The notes below the pieces were generated by a model that saw nothing but the letters and a program-made list of their open reading frames with translations, was not told where the DNA came from and searched no databases. Below, one piece after another: positions 10,811-20,064 of a DNA stretch of 64,000 nt. The first letter of the stretch is position 1, and every line of letters starts with the position of its first letter. This DNA comes from Mesobacillus boroniphilus JCM 21738 (GTDB lineage: Bacteria; Bacillota; Bacilli; Bacillales; Cytobacillaceae): contig NZ_BAUW01000002.1 in the NCBI RefSeq assembly GCF_000517385.1, positions 93,676 to 157,675 of the forward strand, given 5' to 3'. The position numbers and the translations under genes are program-made.

Positions 10811-10868
10811 ATGGACTATACTAAGTAAATGCAGAAGTTTTAGCAGCAGGTTCCAGAGGAGGAATATA

Positions 10869-12101
10869 ATGATAAAGAAATATACATGCCAAAACGGTGT
10901 AAGAATCGTACTAGAACAAATCCCAACTGTCCGTTCTGTCGCAATAGGAGTATGGATTGGAACGGGCTCCCGTAATGAAAACCCAGAGAATAATGGGATT
11001 TCCCATTTCCTTGAGCATATGTTCTTCAAAGGCACTAAAACAAGATCTGCCAGAGAAATCGCAGAGTCCTTTGACAGCATTGGCGGCCAGGTGAATGCAT
11101 TCACCTCCAAGGAATATACCTGCTATTACGCTAAGGTGTTAGATAATCATGCACAATATGCACTTGAAGTTTTAGCGGATATGTTCTTTAATTCTACCTT
11201 TGATTCAGAGGAGCTTAACAAAGAGAAGAACGTTGTAAATGAAGAAATCAAGATGTATGAAGATACACCTGATGATATCGTGCATGATTTGCTTAGCCGG
11301 GCTGTTTATGGTGACCACCCACTGGGGTACCCAATTCTTGGTACGGAAGAAACGCTCCAAAGTTTTACAGGAGAAAAATTGGAGCAGTATATGCATGATT
11401 CGTACAGACCGGAAAACGTGGTAATTTCCATTGCTGGGAACGTTCCGGAATCTTTCATTAATAATGCTGAAAAGTTCTTTGGCTCATATGATGCGAGTAA
11501 AGAGAAGATGGAATATGAGAAACCTGCATTCTACGCAACACAGGCTTCCCGAAAAAAAGAAACTGAACAAGCACATCTGTGCCTGGGGTTTGAAGGATTG
11601 CAAATTGGCCATTCAGCCGTTTATAGTCTGATTGTCTTGAACAATGTACTGGGGGGCAGCATGAGCAGCAGGTTGTTCCAGGAGGTGCGTGAACAACGCG
11701 GCCTTGCTTATTCTGTATTTTCCTATCACTCCGCTTATCGCGATAGCGGAATGGTGACTATTTATGGCGGAACCGGCGCAAATCAGCTGGGCGTCTTATA
11801 TGAAACAATCCAGGACACACTCTCGAAGCTGCGCGCAGAGGGAATTACGGAGAAAGAACTCAACAACAGCAAAGAGCAGCTTAAAGGCAGCCTGATGCTA
11901 AGCCTTGAGAGCACAAACAGCCGTATGAGCAGAAACGGAAAAAATGAACTACTGCTAGGAAGGCACCGTTCCCTAGATGAAATCGTCAAACAAATTGACC
12001 AGGTGACTAAGGACAGCGTCGACGGCATGGCCAATAGTATCTTCACAGACAAATACTCTGTTTCGTTGATCAGTCCAAATGGCGAACTGCCAAACCTATA
12101 A
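10869..12101 (+). CDS. mlpA: M16 family zinc protease MlpA/YmxG
   Basis: 410 residues. Insulinase-type (M16) peptidase with the inverted zinc motif HFLEH (in NGISHFLEHMFFKGT) at about residues 50-54 and a downstream EEIKMYEDTPDD segment that supplies the third ligand. In B. subtilis this gene follows ylxY and precedes the dipicolinate genes; its product influences exoenzyme expression. The start has AGAGGAGG. A perfect terminator hairpin follows. Confidence 0.94.
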   Translation: MIKKYTCQNGVRIVLEQIPTVRSVAIGVWIGTGSRNENPENNGISHFLEHMFFKGTKTRSAREIAESFDSIGGQVNAFTSKEYTCYYAKVLDNHAQYALEVLADMFFNSTFDSEELNKEKNVVNEEIKMYEDTPDDIVHDLLSRAVYGDHPLGYPILGTEETLQSFTGEKLEQYMHDSYRPENVVISIAGNVPESFINNAEKFFGSYDASKEKMEYEKPAFYATQASRKKETEQAHLCLGFEGLQIGHSAVYSLIVLNNVLGGSMSSRLFQEVREQRGLAYSVFSYHSAYRDSGMVTIYGGTGANQLGVLYETIQDTLSKLRAEGITEKELNNSKEQLKGSLMLSLESTNSRMSRNGKNELLLGRHRSLDEIVKQIDQVTKDSVDGMANSIFTDKYSVSLISPNGELPNL

Positions 12102-12115
12102 AATCGTCCCACCGA

Positions 12116-12145
12116 CAGCAGCTTCCAAGTGAAGCTGCTGTTTTT
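12116..12145 (+). terminator. Intrinsic terminator after mlpA
   Basis: Perfect 10-bp stem CAGCAGCTTC / GAAGCTGCTG with a 5-base loop and five T. The next 230 bases to ymxH show only AGCTTC-rich low-complexity sequence. Confidence 0.9.
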
Positions 12146-12384
12146 GAACCATTCTGTAACGAGCTCCGCAATAACGCTGGAATCATGACAACTTCAGCCT
12201 CTACACCTGAAAAGCTGTCAAGAAAACGAAGGAATCAATACAGCTTGAGCTTCTACTGCTGAAAGGCTGAAAAATAACAGTAGCTTCTTGACACCAAATC
12301 CGCCTTTTTTCCCGGATATGTATTCTAAAAAACTCCCCGGATTGATACATATAGAATAAGGATAAAGTGACAGGGGGAGGCCTC

Positions 12385-12630
12385 ATGAAATTAAGTGAAC
12401 TTGGAGGAAAAGAAATCGTCGATGTAAAAAGGGCAGAAAGACTGGGCGTACTTGGACAGACAGATTTGGAAATCAATGAAAGAACCGGTCAAATAGAGGC
12501 CTTGATCATTCCGTCTTTAAAATGGTTCGGCCTCCGCAAACAATCAGGAGAAGTAAGAGTTCCATGGAAGCATATCAAAAAAATAGGTTCGGACATGATT
12601 ATCATTGATATCCCTGATGACGAAGAGTAA
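12385..12630 (+). CDS. ymxH: YlmC/YmxH family PRC-barrel protein
   Basis: 81 residues from the ATG at 12385, which follows GGGGGAGG; a GTG at 12367 would add six residues that include the ribosome binding site. The protein is of the YlmC/YmxH family (PRC-barrel-like fold): KLSELGGKEIVDVKRAERLG and IPSLKWFGL. Paralogues are tied to sporulation in clostridia and bacilli, but no biochemical function is known. Position between mlpA and dpaA matches B. subtilis. Confidence 0.9.
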   Translation: MKLSELGGKEIVDVKRAERLGVLGQTDLEINERTGQIEALIIPSLKWFGLRKQSGEVRVPWKHIKKIGSDMIIIDIPDDEE

Positions 12631-12713
12631 ATGCGGGCCAAAAGCCTGCTTTATTTTTTGCCTTTAATTAGGCTTTGTTGATATAAAATCAATCCTTCTA
12701 TTCAATGAATTTT

Positions 12714-12745
12714 CAGCGCTGGCCAATGGCCGGCGCTTTTCTTTT
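12714..12745 (+). terminator. Intrinsic terminator between ymxH and dpaA
   Basis: Stem AGCGCTGGCC / GGCCGGCGCT (one G-T pair) followed by TTTTCTTTT. A weaker stem GCGGGC / GCCTGC with a T-run at 12633-12659 directly follows ymxH. Confidence 0.8.
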
Positions 12746-12850
12746 ATGGAAAACTCACCTATTCCATGTCTGATACATATGATGTTGAAGTAGTTCAAAT
12801 TGAATGAAATATATATTCCAGGATTAATGGAAAAGAAGGTGATTGTTCTC

Positions 12851-13753
12851 ATGCTGACAGAAATGCAAATCGCGGTTATCGGCGGTGATGCGAGACAGCT
12901 GGAGATTATTCGCAAGCTGACAGAGCTTGATGCAAAGCTTTCTTTAATAGGCTTCGAGCAGTTGGATCATGCTTTTACAGGTGCCTCAAAAGAAAAGATA
13001 GATGAAATTGATTTTTCCGTACAGGATGCTTTGATCCTGCCTGTTCCAGGTACTAGTATGGAGGGCCAGATCGAGACCATTTTCTCGAATGAAAAAGTAG
13101 TCCTTATAAAAGAAATGCTTGAAAAGACTCCTGAACATTGCACAGTTTATTCAGGCATCAGTAATTCCTATTTAACCGGAATTACAAACCAAGCCAACAG
13201 GAAACTCGTACAGTTATTCGCTCGTGATGATGTTGCAATATATAACTCGATCCCGACGGTAGAAGGAACGATCATGATGGCAATCCAACATACGGATTTC
13301 ACCATCCATGGCTCAAAGGTAGCTGTTCTCGGCCTTGGAAGAGTTGGGATGAGTGTCGCGAGAACCTTCCATGCCCTTGGAGCAAAGGTGAAGGTAGGAG
13401 CCCGGAAAAGCGAACACATTGCAAGGATAGCGGAAATGGGATTAGAGCCGTTCCTTTTATCCGATATAGGCAAGGCGGTCTCGGATTCGGATATTTGCAT
13501 CAATACGATTCCTTATCATATCGTTACTGCCTCCGTCATTTCGAGGATGCCTGCTCATACTTTGATCATCGACCTTGCATCCAAACCAGGTGGAACGGAT
13601 TTTCGCTATGCGGAAAAACGTGGAATCAAAGCATTGCTTGCACCTGGATTGCCAGGAATCGTTGCCCCGAAAACAGCGGGGCAAATTTTGGCGAATGTTC
13701 TTTCTCAGCTGCTTATGGAAGACTTTATAAACCGAAAGGAGAAAGAAGTATGA
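12851..13753 (+). CDS. dpaA: Dipicolinate synthase subunit A
   Basis: 300 residues. Together with DpaB it oxidises a dihydroxytetrahydropicolinate intermediate, made from the DapA product, to dipicolinic acid in the mother cell; the acid is packed into the spore core. The N-terminus MQIAVIGGDARQLEIIRKL and a Rossmann loop LGLGRVGMSVAR (about residues 158-169) are typical. I chose ATG at 12851 with AAGGTGATT upstream. A CATATGATG box near 12776 could be a sigma-K -10, consistent with mother-cell expression, but the -35 is unclear. The stop overlaps dpaB. Confidence 0.95.
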   Translation: MLTEMQIAVIGGDARQLEIIRKLTELDAKLSLIGFEQLDHAFTGASKEKIDEIDFSVQDALILPVPGTSMEGQIETIFSNEKVVLIKEMLEKTPEHCTVYSGISNSYLTGITNQANRKLVQLFARDDVAIYNSIPTVEGTIMMAIQHTDFTIHGSKVAVLGLGRVGMSVARTFHALGAKVKVGARKSEHIARIAEMGLEPFLLSDIGKAVSDSDICINTIPYHIVTASVISRMPAHTLIIDLASKPGGTDFRYAEKRGIKALLAPGLPGIVAPKTAGQILANVLSQLLMEDFINRKEKEV

Positions 13754-14346
13754 GTTTAAGAGGTAAGAAGATTGGTTTTGGATTAACAGGCTCACACTGT
13801 ACGTACGATGCTGTTTTTCCGGAAATTGAAAAGTTAGTGAATGCAGGCGCTGAAGTGTTGCCTGTTGTCACATTCACTGTTAAAAATACAGAAACACGTT
13901 TTGGAAAAGGTGAAGATTGGGTACAGCGGATTGAGGAGCTTACAGGTAATAAAGTGATTGATTCGATTGTAAAGGCAGAACCTCTAGGTCCAAAAATCCC
14001 TCTTGATTGCATGGTCATCGCGCCGCTGACTGGTAACTCCATGAGCAAGTTTGCAAATGCCATGACTGATTCGCCAGTTTTGATGGCTGCGAAAGCAACA
14101 TTAAGGAACCAAAAGCCAGTTGTCCTTGGTATTTCCACTAATGATGCTTTGGGGCTTAACGGCGTAAACCTTATGAGGCTGATGGCAACCAAGAATATTT
14201 ACATGATTCCTTTTGGCCAGGATGATCCTGTGAAAAAGCCAAATTCAATGGTTGCAAGAATGGAGAAGCTTTCCGAAACAATCGTTGAAGCAATGAATGG
14301 AAAACAGTTGCAGCCGGTATTAGTCGAGCGTTACAAGGATAACTAA
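13750..14346 (+). CDS. dpaB: Dipicolinate synthase subunit B
   Basis: 198 residues, a flavoprotein of the UbiX/Pad1-like fold (LRGKKIGFGLTGSHCTYDA at the N-terminus; MVIAPLTGNSMSKFANAMTD in the core). It is the second subunit of dipicolinate synthase. It starts inside the dpaA stop (ATGA overlap) with a GGAGAAAG ribosome binding site, so the two subunits are translationally coupled. The genes for the lysine/DAP branch follow after a repeat-containing gap. Confidence 0.95.
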   Translation: MSLRGKKIGFGLTGSHCTYDAVFPEIEKLVNAGAEVLPVVTFTVKNTETRFGKGEDWVQRIEELTGNKVIDSIVKAEPLGPKIPLDCMVIAPLTGNSMSKFANAMTDSPVLMAAKATLRNQKPVVLGISTNDALGLNGVNLMRLMATKNIYMIPFGQDDPVKKPNSMVARMEKLSETIVEAMNGKQLQPVLVERYKDN

Positions 14347-14651
14347 TGCAAATTTCAAGCTCTTTCTAAAAACATTGTTGCTTGTTGGAAAAAAGTGAAT
14401 TTTACAAACAAAGCCTTAACTGTTCAGCGGCCACTTAGAAAAGAGCCTGGAAGCTGATAAGAGGCAAGGCTTCAACGGAATATACCGATTGCAACAATCA
14501 ATGCGAAAAGATTCTTTTTCACTTAAAAAGCAACACTAACATAGCAAATTTTAATTTGGAAATGCTTTTCTTCGGCAGTGAAGCAAAATGTTTCTCTTAT
14601 TAATGATTGATTATGATAAAATATAGGATAATATACTAGGCGGTTATTTTA
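14347..14651 (+). other. Intergenic region, nothing recognised
   Basis: About 300 bases between dpaB and the repeat copy. I see no ORF with a ribosome binding site and no lysine riboswitch signature, although asd and the DAP genes follow. Confidence 0.5.
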
Positions 14652-14872
14652 ACTTTATAAGAAAGTATAAATTTTATTCACTTAGATTAGTGTCTAGCTT
14701 CAGCGCCTAGCCAGTTTTCATCCCCGAGAGTGCTTCCTCGAGTATCTTGCGATAAGCGTTAGCTTTGAGCAGCTCGAGTCGCTTCGGTCCGCTCAGGTGA
14801 GTCAAAGAGCGACTTCACCGGTCGGCCCTACAACGCTTGTCGGGGCTGAACAAGGCGCTTGCGCTTTTCTTA
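14652..14872 (+). repeat. Dispersed GC-rich element, copy 2 (longer)
   Basis: 221 bp. Shares with 7023-7183 the opening ACTTTATAAGAAAGTATAAA, the CTTAGA-T-AGTGTCTAGCT block, the central CGAGTCGCTTCGGTCCGC and CGACTTCACCGGTCGGCCCT, and the closing GGCTGA-CAAGGCGC...CTTA. It carries about 60 extra bases (roughly 14713-14772) with further CTCGAG motifs. It lies just upstream of asd; an open frame running through it into asd is an artefact of its GC richness. Confidence 0.85.
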
Positions 14873-14961
14873 TTGACCGCCGCTTTATACTTATGGTTCA
14901 AACAACCTCAGCTAAAATGCGGGGTATTAAAACGATAATGGTAGTGGAAGGGGAAACAGCA

Positions 14962-16010
14962 ATGTCAGAGAGAAAAGGTTACCGTGTAGCAGTAGTTGGA
15001 GCAACAGGAGCAGTAGGACAGCAGATGATCCATACGCTTGAAAGCAGGGATTTCCCTGTGTCTGAGCTATTATTGCTATCATCTTCAAGATCAGCTGGTA
15101 CAAAGGTCCAATATAAAGGCAAAGAGCTGACAGTACAGGAGCTAAGCCAGAAAGCTTTGAAGGTGTAGATATCGCCTTGTTCAGCGCTGGTGGAAGTGTT
15201 TCCAAGGAACTGGCACCAGAAGCAGTCAAACGCGGCGCTATCGTGGTGGATAACACAAGTGCATTCCGCATGGATGAGAACACGCCACTAGTCGTTCCTG
15301 AAGTAAATGAAGAGGATCTGCATTCACATAATGGGATCATAGCTAACCCGAACTGCTCGACGATCCAGATGGTCGTAGCATTGGAGCCATTACGAAAAAA
15401 GTTCGGCCTGGAAAAGATTATCGTATCCACGTACCAGGCAGTATCTGGTGCAGGTGCTGCTGCTGTTGAAGAATTGGAGCAACAGACTCAGGCAATCCTG
15501 AACGGTGAAGATTACGAACCGAAGATTCTTCCAGTTAAATCAGCTAAAAAGCACTACCAGATTGCATTTAACGCCATTCCACAAATCGATACATTCGTTG
15601 ATAATGGTTTTACGTTTGAGGAAATGAAAATGATCAATGAGACTAAGAAAATCATGCACATGCCTGAGCTGCAGGTTGCGGCAACATGTGTACGTCTTCC
15701 GGTTGGCACGGGTCATTCGGAATCGGTGTATATTGAAATAGGCCAGGGCGGTGTTTCCGCAGCAGAAGTAAAAGAACTTTTGACTGACGCACCAGGAATT
15801 GTCCTGCAAGATGATCCTGATCAGCAGCTTTATCCAATGCCTGCATTCTGCGTTGGTAAAAATGACGTTTTTGTCGGCAGAATCAGGAAGGATTTAGATT
15901 ATGACAAAGGCTTCCATATGTGGGTCGTTTCTGACAATTTGTTAAAAGGTGCTGCATGGAACTCAGTTCAGATTGCTGAAAGTCTTGTAAAGACTGGAAT
16001 AGTAAAGTAA
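14962..16010 (+). CDS. asd: Aspartate-semialdehyde dehydrogenase (frameshifted)
   Basis: Restored length about 349 residues. Asd reduces aspartyl phosphate to aspartate semialdehyde for lysine/DAP, threonine and methionine. Seen are the NADP loop [12 protein letters not shown], the catalytic cysteine in NPNCSTIQM, and the [20 protein letters not shown] segment. The frame breaks near 15148, where CTAAGCCAGAAAG should read CTAAGCCCAGAAAG to give [18 protein letters not shown]: one C is missing. The gene is normally indispensable for wall synthesis, so this is likely a sequence error. ATG at 14962 follows GGAAGGGGAAA. It begins the asd-dapG-dapA operon. Confidence 0.92.
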
Positions 16011-16051
16011 TCACATAATTGATTTAATGACAGAATTTCTGAGGTGTTACG

Positions 16052-17338
16052 ATGAAAATAATCGTTCAAAAATTTGGCGGTACATCTGTCCGAGACGAAC
16101 ATAGCCGCATCCAAGCGATGAGTCATATTAAGAAGGCTATCGCGGATGGGTACAAAGTAGTTGTAGTTGTTTCTGCGATGGGCAGGAAGGGAGATCCGTA
16201 TGCTACTGACACTCTCCTCAGCCTGCTGGGAGGAAGTGACAGCAAGATCAGCAAGCGGGAGCATGATCTATTGCTATCGTGCGGAGAAACGATATCCAGT
16301 GTCGTTTTTACCAATATGCTGCTTGATAATGGCATTAATGCGACTGCGCTTACAGGTGCCCAGGCGGGATTCAGGACAAATAGCGAGCATACGAACGCAA
16401 GAATACTTGATATGAAGTGCGACCGATTGCTTAGAGAACTGGATCAGGTCGACGCTGTTGTCGTGGCAGGATTCCAGGGCGCTGCAAAAAATGGAGACGT
16501 GACAACAATAGGCAGGGGCGGCAGTGACACATCGGCTGCAGCACTTGGTGCAGCGTTAAACGCAGAGTGGATTGACATCTTTACCGATGTCGAGGGAATC
16601 ATGACAGCTGATCCGCGAATTGCTGAAAACGCACGGCCACTTTCTGTGGTAACCTATACGGAAGTTTGCAATATGGCTTACCAAGGGGCAAAGGTAATCC
16701 ACCCTCGCGCGGTTGAGATAGCCATGCAGGCAAAAGTTCCGATCAGAATCAGGTCCACCTATTCGGAAGGCCTTGGCACACTGGTTACTACCCTTAATCG
16801 TGAAAATAAAGGAACTGACATTAAGGAACGTTCTGTAACAGGAATTGCGCATGTATCAAATGTAAGCCAAATAAAGGTTTTTGCTAAAAAAGACCAATAC
16901 AATCTCCAATCTGAGGTTTTTAAGGCTATGGCCAATGAAGACATCAGCGTAGATTTTATTAATATTTCTCCAAATGGAGTGGTCTACACTGTCCTGGACG
17001 AAATGACCGACCGGGCAGTTAAAGTATTAGAAGGATTGGGACACACTCCGCAAATTGAGAGACATTGCGCGAAGGTATCAGTTGTCGGGGCAGGAATGGC
17101 TGGAGTCCCAGGTGTAACCTCAAAAATTGTTATAGCTTTATCTGAAAAAGGCATTCGTATTCTTCAATCTGCTGATAGCCATACAACCATTTGGGTATTG
17201 GTCAAACAAGATGATTTAGGGAAAGCAGTAAATGCCTTGCATGATGCCTTTCAGCTCGAAGAGGAAACAGCAGAATTTGAGCGTCGAGATATTTTGCTTC
17301 CAGCCTCTGAAGCCGGAAGCTTTTCAGAAGAGGAGTGA
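16052..17338 (+). CDS. dapG: Aspartate kinase I
   Basis: 428 residues, no break. Phosphorylates aspartate, the entry step to DAP and lysine. The N-terminal KFGGTSVRD motif, the TTIGRGGSDTSAAALGAAL active-site segment and two C-terminal ACT domains (about residues 290-400) are present. DapG in B. subtilis is the meso-DAP-sensitive isozyme that serves wall and dipicolinate synthesis; the operon position here supports that assignment. It is 41 bp after asd and 6 bp before dapA. Confidence 0.95.
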   Translation: MKIIVQKFGGTSVRDEHSRIQAMSHIKKAIADGYKVVVVVSAMGRKGDPYATDTLLSLLGGSDSKISKREHDLLLSCGETISSVVFTNMLLDNGINATALTGAQAGFRTNSEHTNARILDMKCDRLLRELDQVDAVVVAGFQGAAKNGDVTTIGRGGSDTSAAALGAALNAEWIDIFTDVEGIMTADPRIAENARPLSVVTYTEVCNMAYQGAKVIHPRAVEIAMQAKVPIRIRSTYSEGLGTLVTTLNRENKGTDIKERSVTGIAHVSNVSQIKVFAKKDQYNLQSEVFKAMANEDISVDFINISPNGVVYTVLDEMTDRAVKVLEGLGHTPQIERHCAKVSVVGAGMAGVPGVTSKIVIALSEKGIRILQSADSHTTIWVLVKQDDLGKAVNALHDAFQLEEETAEFERRDILLPASEAGSFSEEE

Positions 17339-17344
17339 ACAGGA

Positions 17345-18211
17345 ATGGTTCAATTCGGAAAAGTATCCACAGCAATGGTGACCCCATTTGACCACAAAGG
17401 TCACATTGATTTCAATAAAACGACCCAGCTAGTAAACCATTTGATTGATAACGGGACAGATTCACTTGTTGTTGCAGGGACAACAGGTGAATCCCCAACT
17501 CTATCAAAAGAAGAGAAAATTGCATTATTCAAGCACATCGTGAAGATTGTAGACAAGAGGGTTCCTGTCATTGCCGGAACGGGCAGCAACAACACATATG
17601 CTACCATCGAACTGACTAAAAAAGCAGAAGAGATTGGTGTGGACGCGATCATGATTGTAGCGCCATATTATAATAAGCCAAACCAGGAAGGTCTTTATCA
17701 GCACTTTAAAGCTGCAGCAGAAGCTACTTCTCTTCCTGTGATGGTTTATAATATTCCTGGCAGGTCAGTGGTCAACATTCTGCCAGAAACAATCATCAGG
17801 CTTGCTGAAATTCAAAACATTGTTGCTGTAAAAGAAGCGAGCGGCGACTTGAACGCCATGACGAAAATCATCGCAAATACACCGGACGATTTCCTACTGT
17901 ACAGTGGAGATGACGGATTGACTCTGCCAGTGCTTGCAATTGGCGGTACTGGAATTGTATCTGTTGCTTCGCATGTAATAGGCAATGAAATGCAGGCAAT
18001 GGTCGATGCATTCTTCAGCGGAAGGAATGCGGACGCAGCAAAGCTGCATCAGCGACTGCTTCCAATCATGCAAGGACTATTCGCAGCTCCAAGCCCAGCA
18101 CCAGTCAAAACCGCATTGCAGCTAAAAGGACTCGATGTCGGTTCCGTACGTTTGCCAATGGTGCCATTGACAGAACAGGAAAGATCCGCAGTAGCTAAAC
18201 TATTTCAATAA
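17345..18211 (+). CDS. dapA: 4-hydroxy-tetrahydrodipicolinate synthase
   Basis: 288 residues, intact. Condenses pyruvate with aspartate semialdehyde; the product is shared by lysine/DAP synthesis and by dpaAB for dipicolinate. The Schiff-base lysine is in VAVKEASGDL, and GTTGESPTLSKEEK and PYYNKPNQEGLYQHF are the classic motifs. It is the last gene of the asd operon, closed by a terminator. Confidence 0.96.
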   Translation: MVQFGKVSTAMVTPFDHKGHIDFNKTTQLVNHLIDNGTDSLVVAGTTGESPTLSKEEKIALFKHIVKIVDKRVPVIAGTGSNNTYATIELTKKAEEIGVDAIMIVAPYYNKPNQEGLYQHFKAAAEATSLPVMVYNIPGRSVVNILPETIIRLAEIQNIVAVKEASGDLNAMTKIIANTPDDFLLYSGDDGLTLPVLAIGGTGIVSVASHVIGNEMQAMVDAFFSGRNADAAKLHQRLLPIMQGLFAAPSPAPVKTALQLKGLDVGSVRLPMVPLTEQERSAVAKLFQ

Positions 18212-18218
18212 ACTGTGT

Positions 18219-18246
18219 AGGGCCAACCTTTTAGGGTTGGCCTTTA
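18219..18246 (+). terminator. Intrinsic terminator after dapA
   Basis: GGCCAACC / GGTTGGCC stem with TTTTAG loop and a short T-rich tail. Confidence 0.85.
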
Positions 18247-18322
18247 ATATGTAAAAAAACAATAGTTGATCTATAGAATTCCGAAATGGCATTATGACTT
18301 ACTTATTGCACTTATAGAATAT

Positions 18323-18502
18323 GCTCAGACTTGAAGATGTCTAATAAAAGCAGTTTCCTGGACATTTTGACTGTGCTCAAGCTCTAAAATGTCTATTAAG
18401 TTCAGTTATTTAGACATTTTGCCACCCTCCTGACCATTTAACGTCTCCGCTCTCTGGTCTACATCCACTTTTGACCTCTAAATGTCCATTAAACACTAAA
18501 CC
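18323..18502 (+). repeat. Tandem imperfect hairpin repeat
   Basis: Two diverged units about 52 bp apart, each starting GCTCA and ending GACATTTTG. The second unit contains perfect 10-bp inverted arms AAAATGTCTA (18386-18395) and TAGACATTTT (18411-18420); the first has the same arms with mismatches. A third partial copy (CTAAATGTCCATTAAA) lies near 18477-18493. The region is non-coding, between dapA and rnjB. Confidence 0.65.
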
Positions 18503-18661
18503 CAGGTTCAAGATGATAAAGGCAGATTAATAAAAAATCGAGTTCCTTTCGGCCGATAAATAGCTAATGTATTAAGTTGTCAAGATTTTCTGTCATCAAG
18601 TATAATGTTATTTATTAATTAGTCACGGTCGGAGATAAAACAACATAGGAGGAGCGTAGAC

Positions 18662-19942
18662 TTGAATACGAAGAAAAATGAAAATATAAAAATCATCGCG
18701 CTTGGTGGAGTAGGGGCAATCGGTAAGAATATGTACGTCACCGAAGTGGACGGTGATATTTTTGTTGTTGATGCGGGATTGATGTTCCCTGACTATACAG
18801 GCCTGAGATAGGCAAGATGGCCGCAATTGGTGTAAAAGGTGTTCTCTGCCTGCTATCTGACAGTACAGAAGCTGAAAGTCCAGGATATACTCCATCGGAA
18901 TCAACCGTGGCTGCTGAGCTTTCTAATGTATTTTATAATGCACACGGCAGAATCATTGCTGCCTGCTTTGCCTCTGACTTAAACAGAATCCAGCATCTCT
19001 TTGACAGTGCTGCTGCAAATGGCCGCAAAGTAGCAGTGGCAGGGAAAAGCCTGAAACGTGTCTATGGTATAGCGTTACAACTAGGCTGCCTACAGGTTGA
19101 AGAGGACTTGATTATATCGGTAAATGACTTAAAGAATCACGAAGATGATCAGGTTGTTATTTTAACCACGGGAAGCCAGGGCGAGCCGATTGAAGCTTTG
19201 CAGAAAATGGCGAAACAAGTGCATCCCCAGGTGAATATTCAGCGAGGGGACACAGTCTTGTTTGCAGCTTCTCCATTGCGGGGAAGTGAAGTTTTTATTT
19301 ATAAGACAATGGATATGCTTTACCGAGCTGGTGCAAATGTAGTATCAAGCAAAAAAGGTGTTCAGGTTTCAAGCCATGGAAGGCAGAAAGAACTGAAATT
19401 CATGATCAATTTGATGAACCCAAAATTCTTCATTCCAGTTCACGGTGAATACAAAATGCTCAAGGCCCACAAAAGGTTAGCACAGACATGCGGAATTTCG
19501 GAAGAGAATATCTTCATCCCGGACCGCGGTGACGTTATTGACATTTCTGGAGGAAAACTAAAGTCCACAGAGAAGGTACAGGCAGGGAATACGTTGATTG
19601 ACGGTAACGGAGTAGGAGATGTAGGCAATATTGTTCTCCGTGACCGCAGGCTGCTCTCGCAGGACGATGTTTTAATTGTAGTCGTCACACTGAATAAAGC
19701 AGACAGGAAAATTGCTGCCAGCCCGGAAATTATATCACGCGGTTTCGTCTATGTACGTGAATCCGAAAAGCTGATGGCAGAATCCTCAACTCTGGTAAAA
19801 GAAACCGTGGAGAGAAACAAATAAAGAGTCATTCGATTGGAACAGTTTAAAACAAGACATGCGTGATTCACTGAGCCAATACTTATATGAAAAAACAAAA
19901 CGCCGACCAATGATCATGCCAATAATAATGGAGGTTAAATAA
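18662..19942 (+). pseudogene. rnjB: Ribonuclease J2, internally deleted and frameshifted
   Basis: The N-terminus ([26 protein letters not shown]) and the later part (GVLCLLSDSTEAE, HVSSHGRQKELK-like, GEYKMLKAHKRLAQTC, DRRLLSQDDVLIVV, KTKRRPMIMPIIMEV) match RNase J. After residue ~43 the sequence jumps to what should be residue ~185: about 140 codons are missing, including the HGHEDH zinc/catalytic motif. A further lost base (about 18803, likely GGCCCTGAG read as GGCCTGAG) and an extra A or two lost bases near 19823 break the frame. TTG start with AGGAGG. As written it cannot make an active nuclease. Confidence 0.85.
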
Positions 19943-19948
19943 GCACGA

Positions 19949-19978
19949 AAAGTACTGGCTAAATGCCAGTGCTTTTTT
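19949..19978 (+). terminator. Intrinsic terminator after rnjB
   Basis: AGTACTGGC / GCCAGTGCT stem, TAAAT loop, six T. Confidence 0.85.
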
Positions 19979-20064
19979 CAAATCTTTATGTCACACTTCG
20001 CTATGGAATGAAATTGACGATGATGTTCATACTAAAATTATCATGCCTGAAGGGAGCATAAAAT

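Noticed and set aside
14797..14961. Upstream extension of asd
   Set aside because: It lies mostly in repeat copy 2 and has no family similarity; ATG at 14962 fits the usual N-terminus.
14347..14961. Lysine riboswitch before asd
   Set aside because: I looked for the L-box core and a terminator/antiterminator pair and saw neither.
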